A stretch of DNA of 64,000 nt from Lumbricus rubellus (GCA_945859605.1 OX243815.1:39295959-39359958); one strand, 5' to 3'; numbered from the stretch's first letter, positions 1 through 14,334 are shown. A program made the numbers and translations. The notes: generated by a model not told the origin, from the letters alone.

Positions 1-91
1 CCCGGCGGCGAATGGATGCATCATCTCATGCAAGTGCAAGAAAGGACCGGGTCCATGCTCGACACCTAAATGTGACAAAAATTATGGCTAA
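1..91 (+). CDS. Antistasin-like protein, C-terminal end (partial)
   Basis: The reading frame beginning at base 2 encodes 29 residues and stops with TAA at 89-91. It contains the pattern N-G-C-x4-C-x-C-K-x7-C-x4-C-D, which is the tail of an antistasin-type Cys module (a conserved Gly-Cys, then closely spaced Cys, then a Lys-rich linker). The gene continues off the left edge, so its start, signal peptide and exon number are unseen. Three complete paralogues follow on the same strand, so this is probably the last exon of another member of the tandem family. Antistasin-type domains are known as serine protease inhibitors; the target here is unknown. The assignment rests on Cys spacing and context. 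Confidence 0.55.
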   Translation, partial: PAANGCIISCKCKKGPGPCSTPKCDKNYG

Positions 92-1338
92 GCTGCAGAC
101 ACTATTAATTTACCCTTAAAAGCTCTTAAAGATGAACATTGTCCGTGTTTTTGCAAAAATTATTAAGCTTATCACATTGGTGCGCAGTCCGCAAACTCAA
201 CATCCTTATAGGCCTAGTTAATGCTGTTACAGACTCTCAGTTTTATGTTTGATTACCACAGGTTGTGTAACGAGAAGAACTCAATAGTCTGCAATATTCT
301 TTACAATTAGACTAAAATTCAGTAAAATTGCTTTTTTGCTGAAGCCTAACGATATCATACAGCAGAGCTTAATAGATTCATGACTTGTAAATAAATGCAT
401 ATAATTTAGATTTGATCGACATGTGTGTTTTGACTCGTTGGGCTGAGTTGTGATTGTTTTTCTCCGTGACACGAGCTTACATTAAATTGCAGTTAGGCCT
501 ATAGGCTAATATATTAAAGTATTAGACTATAGGCCTAGACAAAGACGTGGGTTATCTCTTCCAAAACGTTAAAAAAATCCTTCCAGCTTTGGTGGATGCG
601 ACGAAATCCGAAATGATTCCACAATGGTCCAGATAGTTAGAAGCATCATTCTCGATTTACAAAATAGCTTAGTTAGGGAGTCTTTCTTGAAGTATAGGTC
701 CACCAAGAAGTCGACGCGTCCCCTCCCCATTTCTCTATCACCCTCTCCGCGGCCTTGGCCGAGACGCCTGGTATACGTAGAACAGGGAACGCGCATGTTT
801 GATACAGTCACCTGGGAATAAAATAGGCCTACATCCATGGCGTAGACATTGCGTAGCGGAATCGAAGACTGACGCAAACCTAACGCCAGCAGGTTTGAAA
901 TTAATGATCACTTTTGATGTCGAGAAATTGATCGGAGGAAAGAACACAGATAGCGATTGCCGATCGAAATATGACTGATAACATGCAATGAACCGATCTC
1001 CATTCAGTTAAATCCGTGACTTAAAGCATTATCAGTATAGCCAGTAGTAGTTGTAGTAGAGGTAGACGTAGTAATATTGTTAGTATCCGTAGTAGGAGTA
1101 GCAGCAATAGTAGTTTTAGTAGTGGGGTAGTATATAGTAGCTAGCATGCTAGCGTGTCTTCATGACCAGATACATCAACAAGCAATTTATAAGTCAAAAC
1201 ATCGATTTTAACCACGCAAAAATCAACACTGTATAGGCCCTACGGATCAACATGAAAGCAACTACAACCGAATAATATTTATTATTCAAAGGATCTTTCT
1301 GACGTCGAACACGGAGTAGCCTACGTATCTCCTCGGCG
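92..1338. other. Intergenic region with degenerate TAG repeat
   Basis: No gene is recognised between the partial antistasin exon and the next gene start. A degraded (TAG)n-like stretch lies at about 1037-1135. Several TAGGCCTA-type octamers occur. The short ORFs at 569-947 on both strands overlap each other, have no recognisable domain and are treated as noise. The last 140 bases before 1339 resemble the upstream regions of the two later paralogues and probably hold the promoter. Confidence 0.5.
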
Positions 1339-2175
1339 ATGTCTTCACGATATTTCCTCATCTTTCTTGCATTGGTAAATGAACCGTAAATATTTATTAA
1401 AATTTATTATAATGCAATGTTATTCTACATGCATGGGCCAAAGTATAGAACCATGCAAAGCGATGAAATCTGTCGAAGAGAAACGGTTTGACTTTAAAAC
1501 GGGTTTTAATTGAAGCTGATAGCCTGTGCTTTAGAGCCCTGGTGTTAGGCCCTACCCACTGCTGCATATTAATTTAGGGTCGTTGTGCAAAGACCAAGTA
1601 AATTCATCCCTCGCTTCCGCGGATATATCCTTGCCATCTGCTTCACCTCATTATTATCATACAAGACATGAATCAGCTCCGGTTACATGATGGCAATTCA
1701 CATTCATGATCAGCGATTGATTCACGAACCCATGACAGCTATAAATATTTGTGTTTAGTGTAGGGCCTATAGGCTAACCTTCGGAAAATGATCTGCAAAA
1801 AGGCCTAAGGCTTCCCTAAGCAACAGTACTGTAGCGTGCTCTCAACTTTAATTCTGCCACTACAACCCTGGCTAAAATGTAGGAACTGATTACCGGTAAC
1901 GTACAATTATGTGGTCATTGCATTTGCAGGTAGTTCTCGGCTGTGGTAAATGCAACTGCAGACCTGCTGGTCATGTGAAGTGCCCCGCTGTTTTGTGTTC
2001 GAATGAGGAAATCTGCACTAACGGATTCGAGAAAAACAAGAATGGTTGCGATACTTGCACGTGCAAAAGACCAAAGTCTCTACAACGTAATTGTCCCAAT
2101 CGTGTGTGCTCGAATTCATGTCCACATGGATTCGCGGAAAACAAGAGAGGATGCCCTACGTGCAATTGCGTATAG
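1339..2175 (+). CDS. Antistasin-like secreted Cys-rich protein A (2 exons)
   Basis: Join 1339-1374 and 1930-2175, 93 residues. Exon 1 is 36 nt and encodes MSSRYFLIFLAL, followed directly by a GTAAAT donor. Exon 2 starts after TTTGCAG at 1929 in phase 0 with VVLGCGKCNC, so the hydrophobic signal peptide spans the splice junction. The mature part has 15 Cys in two antistasin-like modules of the form C-x3-C-x3/5-C-x(n)-G-C-x2-C-x-C, each with a Gly-Phe before the Gly-Cys. A Lys/Arg-rich linker (CKRPKS) separates them. The stop is TAG at 2173-2175 and an AATAAA lies at 2329. The family is known for extracellular serine protease inhibition; the target here is unknown. The start was chosen because the same micro-exon and donor recur before the two paralogues. 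An alternative is that exon 2 ends at TGC|GTATAG and splices onward. Confidence 0.75.
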
Positions 2176-2761
2176 GGATATAAGACCTAAGACCTTAGAG
2201 TTGCAGCAACGGAATATGCATTAACTAACTGCAGAGGGTCTTCCTAAGAAACCGCAAAATGCCCCAAGATCCACGATATATCTTGATGGCAAACAATTAG
2301 GCTACCGGTCTATACGATTTGATCTGGTAATAAACAAACTAATGACTCACAGAATAATTTTTCTTTCGTGCCTGTAAAAGTTTAGGTTCTATTCGATTTC
2401 TGAACAAGTATAAACCTACTAATTGCCACTCAGTACAACTTAACACGTTGTTTAAAAGCTTACTGAAATGTAGTAAAAGTAGGGCCTGCTGTTGTTGATA
2501 ATTATTAAAGCATTTTAACATTATGAATATCCACCATCGCCTGCTTTTTAAATGTCACAAGAATTCTATCGAGTTACACGAAAATAATTTAGCTATATAA
2601 GTGGAATAGCAAGCATGAAATGAATGTTTAGTTTTTGTTGGTGAAACAAAATTTAATGCCATTAAAAAGACTTACGACTTACTCATATACTGAACTACTA
2701 CAGAAGAGCATATTAATTCAATGTGACGTCTCAATTAGGCTATGTAATATGTATGGTGCGC

Positions 2762-2990
2762 CGCAAAAGGACAGTTCTAAATTTGGTGAGGAGAGATACT
2801 GGCAACACCCCACCAGGTGTATTCGTAATTCTACAGAAAGGCCATGTCAAGACACTGGACCCACCACAGAGAAGACTCGATTCTTCATAATCTCCAACTT
2901 TCTAAAGCGCCACTCGAAAGCCAAGCGCGGGCACCAGCTTATTCACGAGCGCTGCGTTGAGTCAAAAGAGGTGTTTGTAAGAGTAGGATA
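2762..2990 (-). pseudogene. LINE ORF2 C-terminal remnant
   Basis: The minus strand reads M-K-N-R-V-F-S-V-V-G-P, then a stop, then H-G-L-S-V-E-L-R. It matches in order the C-terminal tail of the LINE at 52549-52803 on the minus strand (M-Q-N-R-A-F-S-V-V-G-P-S-T-W-N-G-L-P). It is interrupted by stops, short and 5' truncated. The opposite-strand ORF at 2635-2991 is a shadow of it. Confidence 0.5.
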
Positions 2991-3362
2991 GTCCATGATG
3001 GTAGGCCTACGGGTCGAGTTACCACAGGATCAGAGGGACAGAACAGCTGCTAGGGTAGGAACAGTTATGAGCAAACGGAACTAAGTAAACTCCCTTTCCC
3101 AAAGAGGAATTCCTATACATAGGGCACAGCGTCCTTGGATACCTGACGCGAGACAGCATAGCTCTCTGAGGTAAATTAGGGCAAACGGTACCTGTCATCA
3201 ACGTTCTTTTCCAGAAGCTACCGTAAATGGCGCAACATTGGCACACTCAGTTTGGAGGGTTGGGGGGGGGTAAGGCCTAAACGAGTCGAAGAAAAGATTT
3301 GCCAGCCAATACATTGCACACTGTAGTTCTTACGGAATCATATTATTTTTACAATTTTCAAT

Positions 3363-3414
3363 ACGGGGGGGGGGGGTGTTCAAACACCCCAAACACCCAC
3401 TAGCTACGGCCTTG
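3363..3414 (-). mobile_element. Solo end of the CAAGGCCGTAG-type MITE
   Basis: A G-run followed by GTGTTCAAACACCCC and ending CTACGGCCTTG matches the reverse complement of the left arm of the complete element at 39752-40057. Only about 50 bases are preserved. Confidence 0.55.
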
Positions 3415-4354
3415 CTGGCAGTCTCTCTTCTTCATTCTCTCTTCTCAAAACATATATTCTTGTCGCGGGAACTTTCGCACTGGCAGCGTCTCTAAATGGT
3501 TAACCCTACTAGAGGCGCTTTATAAATGAAAAATTAAATACGTTACATTAATATTGTAACGTATTTAATCATGTAGCTGGCAGGTTCGTAGTGCGATGGC
3601 GCCACTCCTCTCATTGTTGAGTCTCCTCTTCTTTTAGCTGTTGATAACCATCCCGTATGCTATTGAAAAGAGACATCAGGTCCCAATAATTATAATGCAA
3701 TTCAATACACAATAATGAATTTATTCAGTTGTTTATTTGAAATTTAAATTGATTGTAGTTAAGCGTTAGTATCATAGGCCTACTTTAAAAGGCAAAAGCT
3801 TTCATCATAAACTTTGCATATGAACCTGAAATTGCCCCTCTGTCCCTTCTCCCTGAGTGTTTGCGCAAGAACAGAAAGACATAGGCCTTTAAGTGCACGA
3901 CGTCAATTATTCCGGATTTCTTTCTTTCAGGCAGATGTAAAATCTTGGCACCCTCCCACCAACCGCCGAAGTGTCCCCTACGCCTATGAACAGGTGGTTA
4001 TGCTGCAGGTCTGCTGCTTGTTATGATGAAGATCATGAATAATATTATTGGTCATTATGAATACAGGTATGGTTCAAAATGCAAGTATCCAGTAAACGTT
4101 GAAGAAGATTGAATCTATAAGGATGGCTGAGAGGTCTTCACGTTTTACATTCTGCATTCTCGCCTACCTGGTTAGGCGATTAAACATTCTATTATACTCT
4201 CCACTGAAAGCCTAACGTGTGTGCCAGCCATAAAGCTGTATAGATATTCGGTTAGGTCAACGACTGCAATAAGTTCGGTATAATAGCCTTATAGGCGAAT
4301 GGTTGTGTAAATTGTGTTAATTTGTATTTTTCTCAAAGACACAATTGATTTATT

Positions 4355-4395
4355 TTCTTATTTACAAAATGGGCCCCCTTTTCCGGACACAGTGT
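4355..4395. mobile_element. Mariner-type MITE end fragment
   Basis: The bases CCGGACACAGTG followed by TATA resemble the right end (GGGACACAGTG|TA) of the complete TA-flanked element at 49877-50281. Only one end is seen. Confidence 0.35.
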
Positions 4396-4725
4396 ATATA
4401 TACATTAGATGTATATAATATATACATGTATGTATATTTGATTTATTGTAAATTAAAACACATGGATGACACACCGCACCGAAACAATGTCTGTAGTAGC
4501 CTATAGAAATTACGCAAGACGGTTTTAAGAGTTGCAGCCACAACAATTATTACGCCTTAATAATATTCAATCATCTTCGTTTAATTCAAAACTGCCACAA
4601 CGCAGCATGATCGCAATTCTTGTAGTAGGGGAGAATGTCCAGGTTTGGGACAGGTCCTGTATTGGGACAGCTGTGGTATCGACGTCGTGGCTACTACTAG
4701 TATTAGAACTATAGTAGCATTATTG

Positions 4726-5506
4726 TGGTCATGTGCGCCCGCACATAGGGGCAAGAGGGGGCCACTGGAAAATTGATTTTCCTATTTTTAACTACTAGGC
4801 CTACCTTTTGCCAGTTTTTGGTTTTTAACAAATGTTTTTGAACTAAAGCGGAAATTTTACTAACAATACATCAAGTAAAGCTTAAAAAAATCGCATTTAG
4901 AAAGCTCTGAGAAAATATGCTCGTGTTCTTAATAAGCTGCTTTGAATTTTCCATCTCTGGATAAATTTTTTTATCCGTGGTCATTTGCAAAAATTTCTGC
5001 GGGCGCCCATGGGGCCGTCCATAAAGTACGTCACGCTCCAGGGGGAAGGGGTGTAAGAAAGTGTGACAGTTTGTGACAGGGAGAGGGGGGTCAGGCCATG
5101 TGTGACGTCACACATTTATTTTTTTAATGATGTGTATTATATAATTGTCTAGTCTAATTTTTGCAATTTTGTTTTCAAATTCAATCTACATTGAGTTACT
5201 GCTTCAATGAATAACTGTGACAACTGTTGACAATTAACTATTCTACTATTAAAGTCATTTTAATAATGTGATAGTTCTTTACGTGGAAACTTTACAGTTT
5301 AATAGTGAAGTGTGTTTTAGATTAAATTTGAATAAGGTGTTAATTACAACAAAAAATCGAAAGTGTGACGTACTTTAAAGGGGTCCGAGAAAGTGTGACG
5401 TACTTTAGGGGGGGTCCGAGAAAGTGTGACAGTTTGTGACAGGGGGGGAGGGGTCAAAAATGGTCAAAAATAGCGTGACGTACTTTATGGACGGCCCCCA
5501 TGATTG
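4726..5506. mobile_element. Short inverted-repeat element interrupted by another MITE
   Basis: The left end TCATGTGCGCCCGCA (about 4730-4743) is the near reverse complement of TGCGGGCGCCCATG at 4998-5011. The right repeat appears to continue as CATGATTG after base 5498, on the far side of the element at 5011-5498. This suggests the second element inserted into the terminal repeat of the first. No coding capacity. Confidence 0.4.
5011..5498. mobile_element. MITE with long GGGGCCGTCCATAAAG inverted repeats
   Basis: The ends are GGGGCCGTCCATAAAGTACG and the reverse complement CGTACTTTATGGACGGCCCC, roughly 26 bp with few or no mismatches. Subterminal copies of GTGTGACGTACTTT and AGTTTGTGACAGG recur on both sides. 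A flanking CCATG on each side may be the target duplication, though G/C runs blur the exact boundary. There is no ORF. Confidence 0.7.
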
Positions 5507-5533
5507 TAGTAGGCCTGGGCTTGAGCAATTCAT

Positions 5534-5695
5534 AGTCGAGTAGGTCTGCCAAATGCCTGATTTGGATGCGGCATCGATTTTAAATTAAAAATGCAATAAT
5601 AGGATTCTACGGAGCTGTAGCCTATAAAAGTCGTTGTAATTGCATAATTATTGAACGGATATTTCTGACGGCGATCGCTGAGCATCTTTCCGGCA
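5534..5695 (+). promoter_or_regulatory. Promoter region of antistasin gene B, with TATA box
   Basis: A TATAAAA lies at 5623-5629, about 70 bases before the ATG at 5696. The block 5534-5695 aligns with 10399-10553 upstream of gene C; for example GCATCGATTTTAAATTA and ATTTCTGACGCCTATCG-like segments occur in the same order. The TATA is not intact in gene C. Conservation between paralogues suggests promoter function, but the two regions are also simply duplicates. Confidence 0.5.
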
Positions 5696-8026
<2,331 letters not shown>

Positions 8027-8761
8027 CGCTGCCAAATTTATTGTTCCAAAGAACTAATGTTAATAGATGACCGAGTACCATTGTTAAGAATATTGAAATT
8101 ATTTCGATCATAGACAGCAGAGAAAAAGATGAAATAAACCCTTCCAGGCCTTTTTTAACGTTCAGTTGTACACAAAAATGTGCAGTTGTAGAAGCTCTTC
8201 TGTACAGTTAAAACTAGCAAGAAAGGTCATTGTTCTCCGATTGAAAGTAATTTTCCAGAGAGGATGGGGAAGGAAAGAAGGGGTTGTGCATTTCTAAAAT
8301 TCCTTAAAAACAACCCTGAACTCTTCGATAAACTGACTTCTATAACTAACGCCAAACGATGCTGTAGAGTAGACAACGGTTAGAATAGACACAGGCCCTA
8401 CATGTAGGACAGTTGTATTACATAACGATAGCCTACAATTAAGCTTACTCTAGTCTCACCTGAAATCGAGAAATTACAGCGGTGTACTAATAATTTCTTA
8501 TAAAAATAATAATTATCATTATTGATGTGCATTTCTTAGGATCAACTACATGTATATCACTCAGGGTGAACTTATCATGCCACGATGCGAACTGCTCGTA
8601 GACAGCACCGTGCTCTCAGTGTCTTTACCCCTAGGGCCTAGGGTTTGCACAGATGCGTTTTATCGCAGTCTTAAGACCGTCCTTTTCAGTCCGCGCTGGG
8701 TCGTGTTCCTCCACACTATAGTACTAGTATAGTAGTCTTGACGCGAGTTGAATTAATCTCT

Positions 8762-9100
8762 ATGATGAATGAGTGAACGACTGAATGAATGGATGAATGA
8801 ATGGATGAATGAATGTATGACTGACTTGCTGACTGAATGAATGGATGGATGAATGAATGGATGGATGAATGGATGAATGAATGGATGACTGACTTACTGA
8901 CTGACTGAATGAATGGATGAATGGATGGATGAATGGATGGATGAATGGATGGATGAATGGATGGATGAATGGATGAATGGATGAATGAATGGATGAACGA
9001 ATGGATGGATTTATGGATGAATGAATGGATGACTGACTTACTGACTGACTGAATGAATGAATGGATGAATGGATGGATGAATGGACGAATAAATGAATAA
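8762..9100. repeat. GGATGAATGAAT-type minisatellite
   Basis: Variable arrays of GAATGGATGGAT and GAATGAATGGAT units alternate with GACTGACTTACTGACT blocks, which occur at about 8820, 8887 and 9030. The larger repeat period of about 70-140 bp suggests higher-order duplication. The His/Ser-rich minus-strand ORF over it is an artefact. Confidence 0.9.
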
Positions 9101-9379
9101 AACCCAAACCCCTCCTTCTGATCAGTGTCTCAACACTGTAAGCAATGGTCGCAAAATACGCAGAGCTTTGGCCTACCCAGAATTAGTTTTTTTAAAGTAG
9201 GAAATTACTTATTTTAAGTGGATTGAGTTTGCAACAAGCTTAAATATGACATGCCCCTGAAAGGGTTTTCCTTTACGCATATGACAGTATTCAGGTGTAT
9301 TTTTTTATAAACTTGTTATAGGCCTAGATTTTCAACTTCTATGGTCATGGTAACTTTGCTTTGTTATCCTGAATGTTAG

Positions 9380-9545
9380 TCTACGACTCTGCAAAACGAC
9401 TTCTTCTGGAAGTTTTCATGACTTTATCGTTCATAAATAAAGTTAGCAAATAAGAGCCTAAAACGTGCTCCAATGGATATAAAAACAGCTTTAAAATGCG
9501 TGGTTTCTGGGGCTCCGCCAGACTCCGCTAGGAAGAGCAACATTT
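9380..9545. repeat. Dispersed repeat, copy 1
   Basis: The block containing AGCAAATAAGAGCCTAAAAC, AAAATGCG and TTTCTGGGGCTCCGCC is shared in the same order with 40775-40930. Copy 2 is longer at its GC-rich end. The class is not identified; it may be a non-autonomous transposon. Confidence 0.6.
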
Positions 9546-9804
9546 AAGTCATTAGCCGAGCTGATCACCATCCAGCTAAGGCTGTACATACATTATTATC
9601 AGCAGCAGTAGAAGCAGCAGCAGCATCTGTAGCAGTAACAAAGATAGGCTAATGGCGGTGGTAGTAATGTCGGTGGTAGTAATGTCGGTATTAGGGTTAT
9701 AGTAGCATTTTTGTAGTAGGCAAGTAGTTGCGGCTGTAATAAGAGTTGGCCTAATATTAAAAATGGGAAAAGCAAAACCATTAAATAATAAAATCGACTG
9801 TTCA

Positions 9805-10405
9805 TTTACTCCGGCAGCATATATGAATATATTTTATGAATTATCACGCTAACGATGAGGACAGACATTTATAAAGCGATTATCTGCATGTGTAAGCTTA
9901 ATCATCATTCATCCAATGTCGCTTGTGTGGCCTACTATAGTCTTATTATAATAGAATGGCATCACTCACCGTCTAATTTAATCGTCTTATTAATAATTCA
10001 TCATAGATGACATAGATAGCCTATGCGCAGATTGATATCAATAAGCAATACATAATCGAGTAGGCATGGCAAAAAAGAAAAGAGAATCCATTAAATAATT
10101 CTAATTGCTGATAAAATTTATTTTTCATTTATTCCGGCAGCATACAGTTTTGGAGTAAATTAATATCCATCTAGGCCTATATTATATTTTAGGAATTATC
10201 ACGCTAACGAGATGGAAAGACATTTATAAAGCGATTTTCTGCATGTCTAGTCTAATCTAAGTCATTATTCAGGCAGTGTCGCTCAGGTACTAAGCTTATA
10301 GTCTTATTATTTTAAAAAGACACCACTCACTGTCTAGCTTTGTCGTCTGAGAATCAATATAGGCCTAGGCCTATCATAGACATGTGATATCAAATCATAC
10401 TCGAG
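9805..10405. repeat. Tandem duplication upstream of antistasin gene C
   Basis: Two diverged copies, about 9805-10060 and 10125-10405, share GAATTATCACGCTAACGA, ACATTTATAAAGCGATT, TCTGCATGT and CACTCAC-GTCTA in the same order and orientation. There is no ORF. The duplication borders the promoter block of gene C, so it may include upstream control sequence from an earlier gene copy. Confidence 0.65.
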
Positions 10406-10553
10406 TAAGTCGACCAAATACATCATTTGGCTGCAGCATCGATTTTAAATTAATAAGCAATAATGTGATTCTACGAAACTGTAGAAAAGCCGTTGTTACT
10501 GAATAATTATTCAACTGTTCTTTCTGACGCCTATCGTTGAGTTTCATTCCGCA

Positions 10554-11753
10554 ATGTCTTCACCATGTGTCATCGTCTTCTTTGCATTGGTAAATTACCT
10601 GCTCATAATTATTAATTATCACAATAAATTTCATGCCACGTAATGCAATGCGATTTTATGTATGAACCTATGTTATCATAATTATTATAATTATACCAAA
10701 CATTGCATCAACTGAATTTTAGGTGCTGTTGTTGCCCACTGATACAGATAGGAGAGTGCATTCGAGAGATAACTAGCCTATACGGCCTACTGTAGTCAGG
10801 CCTAAATGAAGATCAAATAAGGATCTTAAAGTAGGCCTACATATCTCTTTATTAAATCATCCACAATGGGTATACGAATTGCATGATTTTTCGCGATTTT
10901 AGAGTTATAAATTGTAAGGTGTAAACAATTCAATACCACACCGAAACGAAAGTCATTCATGAAAGTCTATACTGTTTTGCCTGAGACTGTACTGCAATAT
11001 GAATCAGTTGAATAAGCTTAGTTAGGAAATAAAACTGCTGGGGTTGCTTCTTAACGTCAAGTGATGGTAGAATGTTCGACCTTCCTTTTTGTTTTGAGGA
11101 CGATGGCTTTGGAGCTCCTTATATGCGTTCTTACGACATGTTTTGTCAATTACCAAAGGTACCCTCTATGAAACCTTTAGTGAGCCTTTCTTGGATTCTA
11201 GATATCTAGTTTATGCCACTAACAATGCATAGCCTACATTACATTGCTACACAATCATACCTAAGCGAATGAGGACTCAGGACATATTGATAGCATACGA
11301 AATTCTTCGACTTCAGTTGAATATAATCGAGAAACGATTGGAAATTGACATTTTTCGACGATTGTACAGCAATTATAGGCTAGTGATGATTGTTAGAAAT
11401 GCTTTTATGCCTACATGTGGTTAAAATGTGGGAACTGTTTAGCGTACAATGTGCGGTCTTTGCATTTGCAGGTGATTCTCGGCTGTGGCATATGCAACTG
11501 CAGACATTTTCTGGTGATATGTCCCAATGTCCTGTGTGCAAAACAGCCCGAAGATATGGGCTGCCATAGCGGATTTGACGTCGACAAGAATGGATGCGGC
11601 ACTTGCACCTGCAAAAGACTACCAGGGTCTCGACCTTCTTGCCCCAGTATTGAGTGCCATGAGTCATGTCCATTGGGATTCCAGGACGACGAGACAGGGT
11701 GCACCACCTGCAAGTGCGTAGGCCTACATGAAATTTTCTGGGTACCCGATTGA
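10554..11753 (+). CDS. Antistasin-like secreted Cys-rich protein C (2 exons)
   Basis: Join 10554-10589 and 11472-11753, 105 residues. Exon 1 encodes MSSPCVIVFFAL and ends at a GTAAAT donor. Exon 2 starts after TTTGCAG in phase 0 with VILGCGICNC, completing the signal peptide. Two antistasin-like modules follow. The first includes G-F-D-V-D-K-N-G-C-x2-C-x-C-K-R, and the second has C-x3-E-C-x3-C-x-L-G-F-x5-G-C-x2-C-K-C. The stop is at 11751-11753, eleven residues after the last Cys. An alternative donor at TGC|GTAGGC would remove this tail and give a phase-0 exon at both ends. The coding exon and 3' flank are closest to gene A, so A and C are the most recent duplicates. Inhibition of extracellular serine proteases is the family expectation. 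Confidence 0.75.
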
Positions 11754-13234
11754 AGCAATGGAATCTGCATTCACTGATCTGACGGACTCAAAGAAGACGT
11801 GAAAGGCCGCAAATCCACGATTTCCTAATTGCGACCAATTACCATTTACCAGTCTATGACAATACAATATGCTTTGATCAGCAACAAATGTATGACTCAC
11901 AGTATTTTTTCGTGCCTGTAAAGGTCTGTGTTCTACTCAATTTCTGAACAAGCATGCATGCAATTCAGTTTTGGGAACTTGGGGCGAGACTGACCACGTA
12001 CGGTAACGTATTTCCGGTTTTAGAACACTACTATAAACGTGCATCACGGGCGCAGGCCTCCATCTTATTCTACTCGTAGCTCACGAAGTAGGCCTAACAA
12101 AGCTACGAGCAACACAAATATAAGTGTAGATCTATTTCAATTGGATAATAAGATTTTTATAATTTAAAGAAATTGTTGTAACGATCCATCTTGCCTCCAT
12201 ACTGGGGCAAGATGGACCAGTTTGATAAATAAAGGACTGGATATGTTGCATGTAGAAAGTACTTTCTAAGCGTACAAAATCCGTTGCGGAATCAAAGAAT
12301 AAGTCTGGTACGCAAACTTAACACCAGTAGCCTACTCGTCTACCGAAAACTCGTCTACGGACAATTGGTCTAACGACAACCATGGTCTACAGACGACTCG
12401 TAGGCCTATTGATGAAATAGAAGCTGGATTCATGAAAATTGTTTTTTATGCTTAAATGGAAGCTGGATTGATGATTTTCATTCATGTATTTCAACATGCA
12501 TCCAGTCAGGTGGAGGAGATGGAGGTTAGGGGGAGGTCATTGAAGTTGTGAGTGAAGATGCCCTATACACATTTGCCCGTATTATGGGAGGCTCGATCCC
12601 GTGCTCTCCACAATGCAAGAGTAGCGTTCCAACCACAATCACATCCGGATAACACGTTCTGCAGGAGGCCATCAGGTCTTTTTGAATAACGAAGTGGACG
12701 GTGGTTGGAGGTTGAATGGGACCAAACCATTCCAACGGCGCATTACTCAAGTGTATAGTCCGTATTTGAATAGTGACGTATATATCCACAACTGACCTGC
12801 AAATGAACCGAATAAGAGAACTATACCGAATATTATGGCACATACACTTTAGTCATTCATAGTTGATTTCATTTGTATATTATATTTCATAATTTAGATT
12901 TTAACTGCAATAATCTTTACGCTAAGAGGTATACCTATTCCCTTTTGGTTTTCTGTCAGGACAGGGTAGGCCTAAACCTCACCAAAGTCGTCCACCATGT
13001 GCCTGTTGGACCACCCCCACCTTCACATACACAGTACTGTTCTTGATAGAGAATAACCCATCATGAATGCTCTCGTCTTGAGATGCGTGCGTGCACGCTT
13101 GTTCCATTTTGATCGTTTGCTCATGTTATAGGGTTTCTTTTTCTTTTCTGCATTGGCTCCAACCTTCCATCGCAACATTTCTAATAATCAACTTCAGATC
13201 AGCCCAGCACATTTTCTCAGCAATTCGTCGGCCT

Positions 13235-13303
13235 CACACACACACACAAACACACACACACACACACGCACACGCACGCACACACACACACACACACACA
13301 CAC
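13235..13303. repeat. (CA)n microsatellite
   Basis: An imperfect CA repeat with CG interruptions. A second short Cx repeat lies at about 13972-14008. Confidence 0.95.
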
Positions 13304-13322
13304 TAATCTACACACATCTATC

Positions 13323-13409
13323 TATATCGTCTGTTTAGAGTGCCATGGTGCTAACTCCATGGCTAAATGCATTGGAGATAGAACAATTGCACTCTAAACA
13401 GACGATATA
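13323..13409. repeat. Perfect 21-bp inverted repeat with 45-nt loop
   Basis: The arm 13323-13343 and the arm 13389-13409 are perfect reverse complements, built around CGTCTGTTTAGAGTGC. The spacer includes CCATGG and a second short pairing. It could form a hairpin or be a small decayed MITE; there is no sign of a transcript. Confidence 0.8.
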
Positions 13410-14149
13410 TATCTCGCCCTCAATCTCGTTCTTTTTCTCTGTCTCTCCATTGGCAATAATTCTTTTTATTGGTGGAGTAATTCGCGGTCTTTGTGACTTT
13501 TATGCCTCAAACGATGTTGATCGCATTGGTTGCATGCATACCGACCAAGCAGACTTTTTCTTACGCACGCAACTGATTTACACATGTCTCTAACGACCAT
13601 TACGGTATACTTGAAAGAACCGTTTGAACGATCCGACAAGTTCTTTATTAAGGAGAAACAAACTTTACAAGTATAGTGTCCGTGAACTTGAGTGGCGACT
13701 AAGACATCAGACACTATATAGGATACTTGCCTGATCATGCAACGCTATGTATAGGCCTACCACTTCATGCGCTAACGAGCACCTCCCCAGATTCAGATTT
13801 ACTGTCGTTTCACGAGTCGCCAGCATTTGGAATAACAAAATTCATTAAATAAATAAACATGGACTCGGTGATAATAATTAGACATAAGTTTATACTCGCG
13901 TCTACAGCACTAACCCACTTTGATTTCAGTTATAGTTTTGAGCGTCCTTGTGAGTTGCATAAAGTGCTCTGACGCACGCACGCACACGCACACACACATA
14001 CACACACATTTAGCCTGCATACAGACACAGACAAGACCGTAACCAGGATTTCATTGGGTTTACTCAAACGTGAGCAAGTCCACAAGCAACCGAATCCACT
14101 GACTAAGGGGTCCGTCTGCGGTTGCATAATCTTTAAAAGGTGAATAGCT

Positions 14150-14240
14150 TGTAAAGACAAAAAAAATTCATTTGGAAATTCTTAATTCTGGCGAAGATAT
14201 TGGCCAACATCTTAGGAGTCTTTTTTCTGCCCACCCTGTA
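14150..14240. mobile_element. Mariner-type element end, second copy
   Basis: It shares ATCTTAGGAGTC, a T-run and TGCCCACCCTGTA with 7440-7532. The preceding 60 bases are also similar. Confidence 0.45.
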
Positions 14241-14334
14241 TAATTATTATATGCATGCATTCATACATGCACACATAAATGTCATAGCACTAACGTATGT
14301 ATGCATGCATGCATACATACATTCATATATATGT

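Larger units (their letters stand above)
2176..5695. other. Intergenic region with LINE and MITE remnants
   Basis: No host gene is seen. Bases 2176-2410 are homologous to the 3' flank of the third antistasin gene (11754-11955), so they mark a duplication boundary rather than a separate gene. The region also holds a LINE tail remnant (about 2762-2990), an inverted-repeat MITE end (3363-3414), a mariner-like end (about 4355-4395) and two nested inverted-repeat elements (4726-5506). Confidence 0.5.
8027..10553. other. Intergenic region between antistasin genes B and C
   Basis: No gene is recognised. The region holds a minisatellite at 8762-9100, a dispersed repeat at about 9380-9545, and a local duplication (9805-10060 versus 10125-10405). 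The promoter-homologous block of gene C begins at about 10399. The remainder is AT-rich without visible structure. Confidence 0.5.

Noticed and set aside
2635..2991. 118-residue plus-strand ORF
   Set aside because: Lies antisense to a LINE ORF2 tail remnant homologous to 52549-52803; no domain of its own.
8762..9100. Regular repeats that could suggest a CRISPR-like array
   Set aside because: Units are contiguous, imperfect and without unique spacers; a eukaryotic minisatellite.
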